From JBCBSK01 sp965250105 (GTDB lineage: Bacteria; Pseudomonadota; Alphaproteobacteria; Rhizobiales; Tepidamorphaceae): a DNA stretch of 64,000 bases. The notes beneath the pieces were generated by a model. It saw only the letters and a list, made by a program, of their open reading frames with translations. It was not told the origin of the DNA and did not search any database. Shown here one piece after another: positions 35,972 to 44,979 of this stretch. The first letter of the stretch is position 1, and every line of letters starts with the position of its first letter. The translations under genes were made by a program, and so were the position numbers. The stretch covers positions 2,728,001-2,792,000 of the forward strand of contig OZ252290.1 in assembly GCA_965250105.1 (NCBI GenBank), given 5' to 3'.

Positions 35972-36979
35972 TCAGCCGGAATTGTCGATCAGACCCGAGG
36001 CATGGCCGATCCGCCCGATGGCGTCGGCGACCATGACGTCGACGATCTCGGCGGCGGGCGGGCGGTCGTGAATGAGGCCGGTCACCTCGCCGACGACGCT
36101 GGCGACGATGTCGTGGTTACCCTCGGCGCGCGCCGCGTTATAGGCATCCGCCGCCGCGCCGAAGGCGGCGTCGGCCTCGCGCCCGGCCCAGTCGTCGGTC
36201 AGTTGGTTGCGCAAGGTGCGGAAGGTATAGGGCTCCGGCCAGGGCGTGCCGCGCAGCGTGTCCAGCAGCCGCGAGCGGATCGTCGCGTCGCCGCTGGCGG
36301 CGGCCGCGCGGCGCGTGGCTTCCGGATGGGTCAGCGCTTCCTGGGCGGCCCAGAACCGCGAGCCGACGACGACGCCGTCCGCGCCCAGCATCAGGGCCGC
36401 GGCGAGCCCGCGCCCGTCGCCGATGCCGCCGGCGGCAAGCACCAGCGTGTCCGGCGCGCGGTCGGCCACGAGATCGGCCGTCTCCGGCACGAAGGGCAGG
36501 GTGGCGCGCGCCCCGCCGTGACCGCCGGCCTCGGTGCCCTGGGCCACGACGGCCACGGCGCCCGCGTCGATCGCGGCGCGCACGTGATCGAGCGTCTGGC
36601 ACTGGCAGATCACCGGGATGCCGCGATCGGCGGCGCGGCGCGCGAAGGCCGCCGGATCGCCGAAGGACAGGAACAGACAGGCCGGATCGCGCGCCAGCAT
36701 GGCGTCGAGCATGTCGGGCCGGGTCTTGAGGGCTTCGTCGAGCGCCCAGGTGATGAAGCCGACGCCGATCCGGGTATTGCCGGCCTTCTGGTATTCGGCG
36801 TCGAGATCGGGTTCGTTGCCGAGCGTGCCGGCATAGCCGCCGCCGAGGAGCCCGAGCCCGCCGGCGCGCGTCACGGCGGCGGCGAGCGCCCCGCCCGAGA
36901 TCAGCGCCATCGGCGCCAGGACGATCGGATGCGCGAGCGCGAAGCGGTCGGTCAGGCGGGTGCGCAGTCTCGACGTCAT
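35972..36979 (-). CDS. Nitronate monooxygenase family protein (2-nitropropane dioxygenase-like)
   Basis: 335 aa. FMN barrel motifs: HPIVLAPMALISGGALAAAV, GGLGLLGGGYAG, VVAQGTEAGGHGGARAT, LAAGGIGDGRGLAAALMLGADGVVVGSRF (each seen in shorter pieces). The family oxidises nitronates such as propionate-3-nitronate and detoxifies them; enoyl-reductase relatives share the fold. Downstream of the MATE gene on the same strand, about 70 bases apart. Confidence 0.87.
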   Translation of the reverse strand: MTSRLRTRLTDRFALAHPIVLAPMALISGGALAAAVTRAGGLGLLGGGYAGTLGNEPDLDAEYQKAGNTRIGVGFITWALDEALKTRPDMLDAMLARDPACLFLSFGDPAAFARRAADRGIPVICQCQTLDHVRAAIDAGAVAVVAQGTEAGGHGGARATLPFVPETADLVADRAPDTLVLAAGGIGDGRGLAAALMLGADGVVVGSRFWAAQEALTHPEATRRAAAASGDATIRSRLLDTLRGTPWPEPYTFRTLRNQLTDDWAGREADAAFGAAADAYNAARAEGNHDIVASVVGEVTGLIHDRPPAAEIVDVMVADAIGRIGHASGLIDNSG

Positions 36980-37048
36980 GATGTCTTCCCCCGGTGATCT
37001 GTCGATGAGCCGTGTCCGGCGCTTTCCGCCTGGCGATCGGCTCGCTGG

Positions 37049-38416
37049 TCAGGCCGTTTCCTTGGCATGATCCCGCTCCGTGGGAAAGGACCGCTCCAGC
37101 CGGATGCCGTAGCGCCACCAGAGCGTCAGCCCGCGCGCGCCGAGAAAGACGTGCAGCGCGAGCCAGACGCCATGATTGCCCATCAAGGGTTCGGCGATCT
37201 GCCAGACCAGCACGAAGAGCGCCAGGCTGACGATCATCATGTTGCGCATGTCTTCCGACCATGTCGCGCCGATGAAGACGCCGTCGAACTGGAACGCCAG
37301 CACGCCGACGAGCGGCGTCAGCGCGGCCCAGATGAGGAAGACGCGGGCGGTGGCGCGCACCTCCTCGCTCGTCGTCAGGAGGTCGATCAGCATCGGTCCG
37401 AGCCCGAGCAGGACCGCGCTCGCCAGGCCGGAAATGGCGAAGCCCCAGAGGATCGGCAGCTTGACGGCGCGCTCGAAGGCGGGCCGGAAGCGGGCGCCCA
37501 TGGCGCGGCCGGCGAGCTGTTCCGCCGCCGTCGCCAGGCCGTCGAGGAAGTATGAGCCGACGAAGAAGAAGTTGAACAGGACCGCATTGGCCGCCAGCAC
37601 GACATCGCCCTGGCGCGCGCCGGCGGTGGTGAACAGCCAGAACGCCGCGATCAGGCAGAAGGTGCGGATCAGGATGTCGCGGTTCATGGCGAAGAGCCGC
37701 TTGAGCCGGGCCGGATCGGTGAGCACTTGGCGTGGCACGCCGAGCCGGTAGCCGAGCCAGCGGGCCGCCAGGACGAGCCCGACCACGGCGGCGACGCCTT
37801 CGCCGATCACCGTGGCCCAGGCCGCGCCCGAAATGCCCCAGCCGAGGCCGAGCACGAACCAGATCGACAGGGCGATGTTGATCCCGTTGAGGATCAGTTG
37901 CAGCAGAAGCCCCATGCCGGAGCGGCCGAGGCCGAGGAACCAGCCGAGCAGCGCATAGTTCAGAAGCGTCAGGGGGGCGGCGAGAATGCGCACTTCGTAA
38001 TAGGCCGTCGTCGCCGCCGAGACCGCGGCGCTCGCTCCCATGAGACCGAGCGATAGCATCAGGATCGGCCCTTGCAGAAGGATCAGGAGCGCGCCGAGCC
38101 CGAGCGCGATGACCCCGGCCCGGACAAGGGCCGCGCGCTGCTCCAGCCGGTCGTCGGCGCCGAGCGCCTGGGCCGTCAGCCCGGTCGTGCCGATCTTCAG
38201 GAAGTTGAACGAGGCGAAGATCAGGTCGAAGATGATGGCGCCGACCGCGATGCCGCCGAGAAGCGCTGGATCACCGAGCCGGCCGATCACGGCGGTATCG
38301 GTGATGCCGAGCAGCGGCGTCGTCAGATAGGCCAGCGTCATCGGCAGCGCGATGCCGAGAACCAATCGATGGGTCACGGTGAAGGGACGTCCGGTCGGGA
38401 CGCTCTGATCGGTCAT
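37049..38416 (-). CDS. MATE-family efflux transporter (DinF-like)
   Basis: 455 aa with about twelve hydrophobic segments. Seen: RLVLGIALPMTLAYLTTPLLGITDTAVIGRLGDPALLGGIAVG (MATE N-terminal signature, in pieces), then TGLTAQALGADDR, GWFLGLGRSGMGLLLQL, and the second-repeat signature FFVGSYFLDGLATAAEQLAG. The DinF branch is suggested by the TGLTAQA and DGLATAAEQ motifs. Drug or organic cation export coupled to Na+ or H+. Confidence 0.9.
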   Translation of the reverse strand: MTDQSVPTGRPFTVTHRLVLGIALPMTLAYLTTPLLGITDTAVIGRLGDPALLGGIAVGAIIFDLIFASFNFLKIGTTGLTAQALGADDRLEQRAALVRAGVIALGLGALLILLQGPILMLSLGLMGASAAVSAATTAYYEVRILAAPLTLLNYALLGWFLGLGRSGMGLLLQLILNGINIALSIWFVLGLGWGISGAAWATVIGEGVAAVVGLVLAARWLGYRLGVPRQVLTDPARLKRLFAMNRDILIRTFCLIAAFWLFTTAGARQGDVVLAANAVLFNFFFVGSYFLDGLATAAEQLAGRAMGARFRPAFERAVKLPILWGFAISGLASAVLLGLGPMLIDLLTTSEEVRATARVFLIWAALTPLVGVLAFQFDGVFIGATWSEDMRNMMIVSLALFVLVWQIAEPLMGNHGVWLALHVFLGARGLTLWWRYGIRLERSFPTERDHAKETA

Positions 38417-38659
38417 GCGCTCTCGTCGGTCATGTGGGCCGGTCGGTCATGTTGTCCGGTGGGGCAAGGCGGGGCTGGCGTCGTGGTCACGGACTGGGCG
38501 GCAAGATAGCCCAGCTTCTCCCGGTTCCGAATGCGTGTCATGCCATTTGTTCCCGACGGCCGCGTTGGAACCGCAGCCGCCGCGACGATATGGTCGGCGT
38601 CCATGCCACGATGCGCGCCGTAAAGAGCCGCATCCCGCTGAGCCTTTCCGGACCGATTC

Positions 38660-39562
38660 ATGCCGCTGCCGATCATCCATCATCCCGCCTATGTCGCCGA
38701 GATCCCGGCCGGCCATCGCTTCCCCATGGGCAAGTTCGGCCGGCTGGCCGAGGTTCTGCTGACCGACGGCGTGGTGGCGTCGGGCGGTTTCGTCGAGCCG
38801 GGGCTGGCGCCTCGGGAATGGCTGCGACTGGCCCATGATCCGACCTATGTCGATCAGGTTCTGTCGGGTGACGTGCCGGACGCGATCGCCCGCGAGATCG
38901 GCTTTCCGATGACCGACAGCGTCGCCCGCCGCGCGCGGGCGGCGACCGGCGGCACGGTACTGGCGGCGAGGCTGGCGCTCGATCACGGCATCGCCTGCAA
39001 CACAGCCGGCGGCAGTCATCACGCCCGCCGCGCCCAGGGGGCCGGCTTCTGCGTCTTCAATGATGTCGCGGTGGCGATCGCGGTGCTCAAGGCTGATGGC
39101 GTGGTCGGCCGGGTCCTCGTCGTCGATCTCGACGTGCATCAAGGCGACGGCACGGCGGACATCTTCCGCGACGATCCCGAGACGATCACCCTGTCGGTCC
39201 ATGCCGAGAAGAACTATCCGGTGCGCAAGGTCTCGGGCGACATCGATATCGGCCTGCCCGACGGCACCGGCGACGACGCCTATCTCGACCGGATCGCCGC
39301 CCTGCTGCCCGGTCTGATCGACGCGGCACGGCCCGATATCCTATTCTACAATGCCGGCGTCGACCCCCATGCCGAAGACCGGCTCGGGCGGCTGGCGCTA
39401 ACCGATGACGGGCTTGCCCGGCGCGACCGGTTCGTGATCGGCACCGCGCGCGCCCGCGACATTCCGGTCGTCGGCGTCATTGGCGGCGGCTACATGACCG
39501 ATATCGACCGGCTGGCCCGCCGCCATGCGATCCTGCATCGGGTGGCATCGGATTTCGTATGA
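38660..39562 (+). CDS. Histone deacetylase-superfamily protein (class IV-like)
   Basis: 300 aa. Catalytic features: the paired His in AGGSHHARRAQGAGFCVFND, metal ligands in VVDLDVHQGDGTADIF, and the third ligand in NAGVDPHAED, with a final GGGY. It resembles bacterial deacetylases acting on acetylated polyamines or small molecules. The window also has polyamine genes, but about 13 kb away, so the link is speculative. Confidence 0.88.
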   Translation: MPLPIIHHPAYVAEIPAGHRFPMGKFGRLAEVLLTDGVVASGGFVEPGLAPREWLRLAHDPTYVDQVLSGDVPDAIAREIGFPMTDSVARRARAATGGTVLAARLALDHGIACNTAGGSHHARRAQGAGFCVFNDVAVAIAVLKADGVVGRVLVVDLDVHQGDGTADIFRDDPETITLSVHAEKNYPVRKVSGDIDIGLPDGTGDDAYLDRIAALLPGLIDAARPDILFYNAGVDPHAEDRLGRLALTDDGLARRDRFVIGTARARDIPVVGVIGGGYMTDIDRLARRHAILHRVASDFV

Positions 39563-39587
39563 CGGCCGATTGCCGGGTGTTAGGGCA

Positions 39588-39690
39588 CATCCGGTGAACT
39601 CCAATTCGATGGATGTGCTCCAACCCGTCGGTTTTGCGCGATTCCGGGCGCGAAACCGGTTCCCCCTTTCGCTGGAATTGCTCTATCCGG
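39588..39690. repeat. Hyphomicrobiales-type intergenic repeat element
   Basis: Contains GCACATCC/GGATGTGC arms around an 18-base loop, followed by CGAAACCGG and CTTTCGCTGGAATTGCTCT, i.e. the widespread 'AATTCCAGCGAAAG..GGAACCGGTTT' element of this order. It sits between the convergent deacetylase and permease genes. A shorter relative lies near 59728. Confidence 0.6.
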
Positions 39691-40450
39691 CCATCAGCAG
39701 CGCACGCGCGATGAGATAGATGCCGAGCAGGAACAGCGCGATCAGAACCGCCTGGCGGAAGCGGTTCTCGTCGAGCCGTTTACGCAGCCTCTGGCCGAGC
39801 GCCATGCCGGCGAAGGACGGCAGGAGGCAGAGGATCGACAGCGTCAGAATGCCGCCGGTATAGGTCGCGCTCGTGCCATAGGCGATGAGCAGGACCGCCG
39901 AACAGGTCGAAAACCAGACGCCGACGGCCTGCACGAAGACGTCGCGGCCGAGCTTGAGCGTCGGCAGATAGGCGGCCGAGGGCACCGAATAGATCCCCGT
40001 CAGCCCGCCGATGACCCCGTTGATGCCGCCCATCGCCGCCGACATCGGCCGCTCCCAGCGCGGGCTCGGCGCCGGCGTGTGATAGCCGAGTAGGCCAAGG
40101 CCCGAATGGACGATCAGGATGGCGCCGAGGATCTTGGTCAGAACGTCGCCGCTGGCGGCAAGCGCGAACAGCGCGGTGACGGCGATGGCGATCAGGCCGC
40201 TGAGGAGAAATGGCCACAGGCGTTCGGCGATCAGATGCAGATGGCCGCCGAAGAAGGCCTGCCAGACATTGCTCAGAAGGGCGGGGATCAACATCAGCGC
40301 GACGGCGGTGTGAAAGCCGATGGTCGGCGCGAGCAGCGAGATCGACACCGCCGGCAGGCCGAGGCCGACGGTGCCCTTGACCGTTCCGGCGAGAAGATAG
40401 ACGGCCAGGATCACAGCGACGGTCGGCCCGTCGAAGGGGAGGTCGATCAC
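39683..40450 (-). CDS. TauE/SafE-family membrane permease
   Basis: 255 aa, about eight membrane segments. Seen: GTVKGTVGLGLPAVSISLLAPTIG (first-repeat signature), then GGINGVIGGLTGIYSVPSAAYLP, the second-repeat counterpart. The family exports sulfite, sulfoacetate or related organosulfur anions, or takes up similar compounds. Its start is one base from the end of the DUF6460-like gene, so the two are probably coupled. Confidence 0.88.
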   Translation of the reverse strand: MIDLPFDGPTVAVILAVYLLAGTVKGTVGLGLPAVSISLLAPTIGFHTAVALMLIPALLSNVWQAFFGGHLHLIAERLWPFLLSGLIAIAVTALFALAASGDVLTKILGAILIVHSGLGLLGYHTPAPSPRWERPMSAAMGGINGVIGGLTGIYSVPSAAYLPTLKLGRDVFVQAVGVWFSTCSAVLLIAYGTSATYTGGILTLSILCLLPSFAGMALGQRLRKRLDENRFRQAVLIALFLLGIYLIARALLMAG

Positions 40451-40451
40451 G

Positions 40452-40736
40452 TCAATACCGTCTGTCGCGGTTCAGATAGGCGATGACGCGCAGGACCAGC
40501 CAGATCGGGAAAACCAGCGCCGCGCCGAGCAGGAAATAGCGGAAGATCGAGCCGAAGGCGTCGAAGCCAAGCTCGACGATGCCGCGCACCAGTTCCTGGA
40601 CGCCGGTGACGATCTTGACGACATCGAGATTGAGCGCGGCCAGCACCACGCCGACGATCAGCGACAACAGCACGAGCCGGACCAGCACCCAGCCGGGCGC
40701 GCCGCCGAAGAGCCGCCGTAACGTGTCCTGCGCCAT
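40452..40736 (-). CDS. Small two-pass membrane protein (DUF6460-like)
   Basis: 94 aa. Two hydrophobic segments at about residues 18-37 (VLVRLVLLSLIVGVVLAALN) and 62-86. The amphipathic middle part (DVVKIVTGVQELVRGIVELGFDAFGSIFRYF, seen in pieces) is typical of a conserved alphaproteobacterial family of unknown function. Immediately upstream of the TauE gene on the same strand. Confidence 0.7.
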   Translation of the reverse strand: MAQDTLRRLFGGAPGWVLVRLVLLSLIVGVVLAALNLDVVKIVTGVQELVRGIVELGFDAFGSIFRYFLLGAALVFPIWLVLRVIAYLNRDRRY

Positions 40737-40801
40737 GAGCCTTCTTTCCGACGCCTCTCACCGAAGAAGCGCTCTAACACAGCATGCCGAGTTCGGAAAT
40801 G

Positions 40802-42439
40802 TCAGCCGTCTTGTGGCAGCAATGCTTCCAGCGCGTCGATCCGGTCGGCCTCGCGCGGCGGCTTGTCCCAGCGCAGCCGCGAGATACGGGGGAAGCGCAT
40901 GGCGACGCCGGATTTGTGACGGGTCGACCGGTTCAGCCCCTCGAAGGCGACTTCCACGACGAGACCGTGATCGGGCTCGGCGCGCACCTGGCGCACCGGC
41001 CCGAAGCGGTCGGTCGTGTTGCGCCGGACATAGCGGTCGATCTCCTTGAGCTCCTCGTCGGTGAAGCCGAAATAGGCCTTGCCGACGGGCACCAGTTCGT
41101 CGCCCTCGGCCCCTGTTCGCCAGACACCGAAAGTGTAGTCAGAATAGAAGGATGACCGCTTGCCATGGCCGCGCTGGGCATAGAGCAGGACCGCGTCGAT
41201 GATGAAGGGATCGCGCTTCCACTTGAACCAGGGGCCCTTCGGCCGCCCCGCGACATAGGTCGAGTCCCAGCGCTTAAGCATCAGTCCCTCGACCGCGTCG
41301 GCATCCTCGCCCGCGCCATGGGCCTTAGGGTCGGCGCGCGCGGCGGCGAGCGTTTCCCAACTGTCGAAGGTCACCAACGGCGACAGATCGAACCGGTCGC
41401 TGTCGAGCCCCGCGACAAAGGTTTCGAGGGCCTCGCGCCGCTCGCGGAAGGGTAGCGGGCGCAGATCGGTGCCGTCATGGGTCAGAAGATCGTAGCAGCG
41501 GATATGGGCGGGGAACCGACGCAAGAGTTTCGGCGACACCGTCTTGCGGTTCAGCCTTTGCTGCAGACTGTTGAAGGGCTGCACGCGGCCGTCGGCGAGG
41601 ACAAGCAGTTCGCCGTCGATCGCGGCGTCGAACGTCATGGCCTCCAGGAGATCCGGAAAGCTCGGCGAGATGTCGTCTCCGGTACGCGAATAGAGCCGGC
41701 GCACCAGCCGGCCCTCGGCATCGCGCCCCGCCACGGCCTGAACGCGGATCCCGTCCCATTTCCATTCGGCGGCGACGTCCCCGGCATCGAGGCCGGCGCG
41801 GTCGGCCTCTTCCATCGGATGGGCCAGCATGGCCGGCCGGAACGGCGCCGGGTCGTCGTTTTCGGGCCGGGGCCCGCGTCCTTCCAGCCAGGCGAAGAGC
41901 GCTTCGTAAGGTGGTGCGAGCCCGTGCCAGATCTCCTCGATCTCGTCGACCTGGCGCCCGCCGAGGCCGGCGAGCGCCGTCTTGGCGAGACGCGCCGAGA
42001 CGCCGATGCGCAGGCCCCCGGTGATCAGCTTCAGAAGCGCCCAGCGCCCGGTTTCGTCAAGGCTGTCGAGCCAGTTCGCCAGGATCGCCGGCAGTTCCGC
42101 CTTGCCGGCGGTGTCCAGCGTGTCGACGATCTCAACCAGATCCGGCGGCGGCCGGTTCACGCCATGCGGCGCGGGCCAGATCAGCGATACGGTCTCCGAC
42201 AGGTCGCCGACATAATCATAGGACAGGCGGAACAGGACCGGATCGGTGCGCTCCTCGACGAGCTGGCGGATCAGGCCGGGCTTGGCATGGCGGAAGTCGA
42301 GCGAGTCGGTCAGCGCGGCCAGCGCCCAGCCCCGTTCGGGGTCTTCCGTCTCGCCGAGATAAGCCTCGATCAGCCGCAATTTGCCGTTACGCTGGGGCGT
42401 CAGGATCAGCCGGTCGAGAAGTGCCGAAAACGCCTGCAT
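40802..42439 (-). CDS. ATP-dependent DNA ligase (LigC/LigB-type, cisplatin-damage class)
   Basis: 545 aa. The adenylated Lys227 is in EWKWDGIR (motif I), then RLYSRTGDD (motif III), AIDGELLVL, GLMLKR (motif IV) and GPWFKWKRDP (motif V). There is an N-terminal DNA-binding domain and a C-terminal OB fold. It seals nicks in DNA with ATP as an accessory to the NAD-dependent replicative ligase. In this order it is usually beside genes for a DEXH helicase, an exonuclease and a phosphoesterase, none of which is here. Confidence 0.92.
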   Translation of the reverse strand: MQAFSALLDRLILTPQRNGKLRLIEAYLGETEDPERGWALAALTDSLDFRHAKPGLIRQLVEERTDPVLFRLSYDYVGDLSETVSLIWPAPHGVNRPPPDLVEIVDTLDTAGKAELPAILANWLDSLDETGRWALLKLITGGLRIGVSARLAKTALAGLGGRQVDEIEEIWHGLAPPYEALFAWLEGRGPRPENDDPAPFRPAMLAHPMEEADRAGLDAGDVAAEWKWDGIRVQAVAGRDAEGRLVRRLYSRTGDDISPSFPDLLEAMTFDAAIDGELLVLADGRVQPFNSLQQRLNRKTVSPKLLRRFPAHIRCYDLLTHDGTDLRPLPFRERREALETFVAGLDSDRFDLSPLVTFDSWETLAAARADPKAHGAGEDADAVEGLMLKRWDSTYVAGRPKGPWFKWKRDPFIIDAVLLYAQRGHGKRSSFYSDYTFGVWRTGAEGDELVPVGKAYFGFTDEELKEIDRYVRRNTTDRFGPVRQVRAEPDHGLVVEVAFEGLNRSTRHKSGVAMRFPRISRLRWDKPPREADRIDALEALLPQDG

Positions 42440-42444
42440 GAACG

Positions 42445-42867
42445 CTAACCCGGTTCCGGCGCGTCGGCGTCAACATCCGCATCGATGGTATCGACATTGA
42501 CGACCGTGGCGATGTGCCAATCGTCCTCCTGGCGCGTCAGCAGATAGCGGCAGGCGAAGGCGTGCACCATCTCGCCACCGGCCGTGAATTGCGTCCAGTC
42601 GACCGCGGCGAAGGCGCTGTCGCCCGCGACCGTCGCCGTCGTAACGGTAGCGCGGGTCTCGACGATGCCGGCCTCCTCGAAGGCGTCGATCAGCGTTTCG
42701 GCATTGTCGGTCAGGTCATCGGCGTGGTCGAAGACATGGCCTTTCGAAAACTGCCAGATCACCGCCGGCAGCGCATAGAGATCGGCGATGGCCGGCGCGT
42801 CGGCATCGTCGAAGCAGGCGGCATAGGCATCGAAGAAAGGTTGCAACTGGGCTATCTGGTCGGTCAT
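42445..42867 (-). CDS. SnoaL-like/NTF2-fold protein
   Basis: 140 aa. Cone-shaped NTF2 fold pattern: QLQPFFDAYAACFDDADAPAIADLYALPAVIW at the N-terminus (in pieces), AAVDWTQFT and a final DDWHIATVVNVDT. Often a ligand-binding or small-enzyme domain of unknown substrate. Its stop lies 5 bases before the ligase start, so the two are probably cotranscribed. The C-terminus is very acidic. Confidence 0.72.
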   Translation of the reverse strand: MTDQIAQLQPFFDAYAACFDDADAPAIADLYALPAVIWQFSKGHVFDHADDLTDNAETLIDAFEEAGIVETRATVTTATVAGDSAFAAVDWTQFTAGGEMVHAFACRYLLTRQEDDWHIATVVNVDTIDADVDADAPEPG

Positions 42868-42951
42868 GCGGCACTCATTCTGTCGCGATCGGCTCCGTCT
42901 TGCTACAGGAGCTCGATCATTGCCAGACGGGGACAGGCGAGGAGAGCGACA

Positions 42952-43644
42952 ATGGCGGAGGACGGACGCGCGGCGATGCCGAAGACGATTGCCTATGGCG
43001 ACCGGGTCGGCGACAGCGGCGATAATCCCGACAAGCTGGTCGCGCCGGCCGCCGAGCGCAATCTCGATCCCATACTGGCCATGCTGCGCGACGTGCTGGG
43101 GGAGGGCCCGGAGGGCCGGGCGCTCGAACTCGCCAGCGGCACCGGACAGCAGGTCGCGGCCTTCGCCACCGCGTTTCCGGACCTCGACTGGCAGCCGAGC
43201 GATATCGCCGGGGACGCGCTGACATCGATCGCCGCCTGGGCGGCGGATACCGGCCGCGCCAATCTGTCCGAGCCCCTGCGCCTAGACCTTCTGGAAACGG
43301 ACTGGCACCTGCCGCTCGATACCGGCTACCGGCTGATGCTGGCGATCAATCTCGTCCATATCGCGCCCTGGCGGGTGACCGAAGGCCTGATGGCGGGTGC
43401 CACGCGGCTTCTGGCCGAGGACGGTGTCCTGATCGTCTATGGGCCGTTCCTGCGCGACGGCGATTTCGTGTCGGACGGCAATTGCTTCTTCGACTATCAG
43501 CTGCGCGCGTCGGATTCCGATTGGGGCCTGCGCGATACCGTCGACATGGCGGCGCTCGCCGGGGCGGCCGGCCTCGAAATGGCGCCGATGATCGAGATGC
43601 CGGCCAATAACACGACGCTGATTTTCCGTAAGCCGGCCGGATAA
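42952..43644 (+). CDS. DUF938-family class I SAM methyltransferase-like protein
   Basis: 230 aa, ATG at 42952 preceded by GGAGAG. SAM-binding motif I is ALELASGTGQQVAAFA. Then come WQPSDIAGDALTSI, AINLVHIAPWRVTEGLMAGA (a DUF938 hallmark) and YGPFLRDGDFVSDGNCFFDY. The last two are strongly diagnostic. The substrate is unknown. Its end is 5 bases from the end of the convergent GNAT gene. Confidence 0.85.
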   Translation: MAEDGRAAMPKTIAYGDRVGDSGDNPDKLVAPAAERNLDPILAMLRDVLGEGPEGRALELASGTGQQVAAFATAFPDLDWQPSDIAGDALTSIAAWAADTGRANLSEPLRLDLLETDWHLPLDTGYRLMLAINLVHIAPWRVTEGLMAGATRLLAEDGVLIVYGPFLRDGDFVSDGNCFFDYQLRASDSDWGLRDTVDMAALAGAAGLEMAPMIEMPANNTTLIFRKPAG

Positions 43645-43649
43645 CCTGG

Positions 43650-44450
43650 TCAGGCCTCGACAACCACATCGCCGCCTTTCGGCAGATGATCGTTGAGCCG
43701 CGTCTTCTGCCGGCCATCGGCATCGAAATTGTCGGGAGACAGCCAGGCCTCGAAACCCTGCCGGATCGATGGCCATTCGCAGTCGAGGATCGAGAACCAG
43801 GTGGTATCGCGATTGCGGCCCTTATAGAGCGTCGCCTGGCGGAACACGCCCTCGAAGGAAAAGCCGAGCCGCCTGGCGGCCGCCCGCGACGGGGCGTTCA
43901 GCGCGTCGCACTTCCATTCATAGCGGCGATAGCCCAGCTCGTCGAAGACCCGTTTCATCATCAGGAACATGGTTTCGGTCGCGATCGCCGAGCGCTGGAT
44001 CAGCGGCGAGAAATGAATATGCCCGACCTCGATGACGCCCGGCGCGGGATCGATCCTGAGATAGCTCGCCATGCCGACGGCCCGCCCCGTCGCGCGGTCG
44101 AGGATGGTGTGAAACAGCGGGTCGTCGCCGGTGCAGGCCTCGACCAGCCAGGCGCGGAAGGCGTCGCGCCCGTCGAACGGGCCATAAGGCATATAGGTCC
44201 AGTTGCGGGCGTCTGTATCGTGGGCGAAGGCCGTGAACAGATCCTCGGCATGGGCCTCTGCCTCGAGCCGCACGAGCCGGCAAAGCCGGCCTTCCATCGG
44301 CGTTTCGGGCGGACGGAGACGTGGCGTCCAGCCGGCAACGGGAAAGCCCGTCGGCTGGCCGAGCGCGTTGACGACCGGATTCGTGTCGCTCCCGGAGGCC
44401 GGGGAAGCGGGGTCTGATCCGTCGGTGGCGGGGGGCATGGGCTGTGTCAT
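43650..44450 (-). CDS. GNAT-family (RimJ/RimL-like) N-acetyltransferase
   Basis: 266 aa from the ATG at 44450. Seen: RLCRLVRLEAEAHAEDLF, NWTYMPYGPFDGRDAFRAWL, GMASYLRIDPAPGVIEVGHI, FELGYRRYEWKCDALNAPSRAAARRLGFSFEGVFRQA (in pieces). The last is the C-terminal signature of GNATs acting on amino groups of proteins or amino acids. Divergent from the next GNAT, with only 26 bases between their starts. Confidence 0.87.
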   Translation of the reverse strand: MTQPMPPATDGSDPASPASGSDTNPVVNALGQPTGFPVAGWTPRLRPPETPMEGRLCRLVRLEAEAHAEDLFTAFAHDTDARNWTYMPYGPFDGRDAFRAWLVEACTGDDPLFHTILDRATGRAVGMASYLRIDPAPGVIEVGHIHFSPLIQRSAIATETMFLMMKRVFDELGYRRYEWKCDALNAPSRAAARRLGFSFEGVFRQATLYKGRNRDTTWFSILDCEWPSIRQGFEAWLSPDNFDADGRQKTRLNDHLPKGGDVVVEA

Positions 44451-44476
44451 GGCGCGAAATGGTGTAGCTGGACGGC

Positions 44477-44962
44477 ATGACTGACAACCCCATCGTGGCG
44501 CTTGCAAGCCTGGACCGCGCCGCCGTCATGGCGCTCAACAATGACAGCGCCGCCGAGACGACCTGGCTGGATGCCGCCGATCTCGACGCGCTTCTGGCCG
44601 AAAGCGTCTATGCGCGTGGCGTCGCGCCGGCCGAGGCGCTGCTCATCGCGATGGATCAGGACGCGGCCTATGACAGCCCGAACTTCCGGTGGCTCGCCGC
44701 ACGGCTCGCGCGCTTCGTCTATGTCGACCGCATCATCGTGTCGAGCCGGGCACGTGGTCGCGGGCTCGGGCATGGGCTCTATGACGATCTCGCAGCCTGG
44801 GCGCTGGCCCAGGGTCATGACCGGATCGTCTGCGAGGTCAATACGGACCCGGACAATCCGGCCTCGCACGCCTTTCACCTGAGACAGGGTTTCCGGCCGA
44901 TCGGAGACGTGCGCCATGGCCCGCACAAGGCGGTGCGCTTCTACCAGCGCGATATCGGCTGA
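44477..44962 (+). CDS. GNAT-family N-acetyltransferase
   Basis: 161 aa. The acetyl-CoA loop is SRARGRGLGHGLYDDL, with VCEVNTDPDNPASHAFHLRQGFR afterwards (in pieces). Its start is 26 bases from the start of the divergent GNAT gene, so their promoters must overlap. Substrate unknown. Confidence 0.85.
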   Translation: MTDNPIVALASLDRAAVMALNNDSAAETTWLDAADLDALLAESVYARGVAPAEALLIAMDQDAAYDSPNFRWLAARLARFVYVDRIIVSSRARGRGLGHGLYDDLAAWALAQGHDRIVCEVNTDPDNPASHAFHLRQGFRPIGDVRHGPHKAVRFYQRDIG

Positions 44963-44979
44963 GGGGCGCCGGCCCGGGG

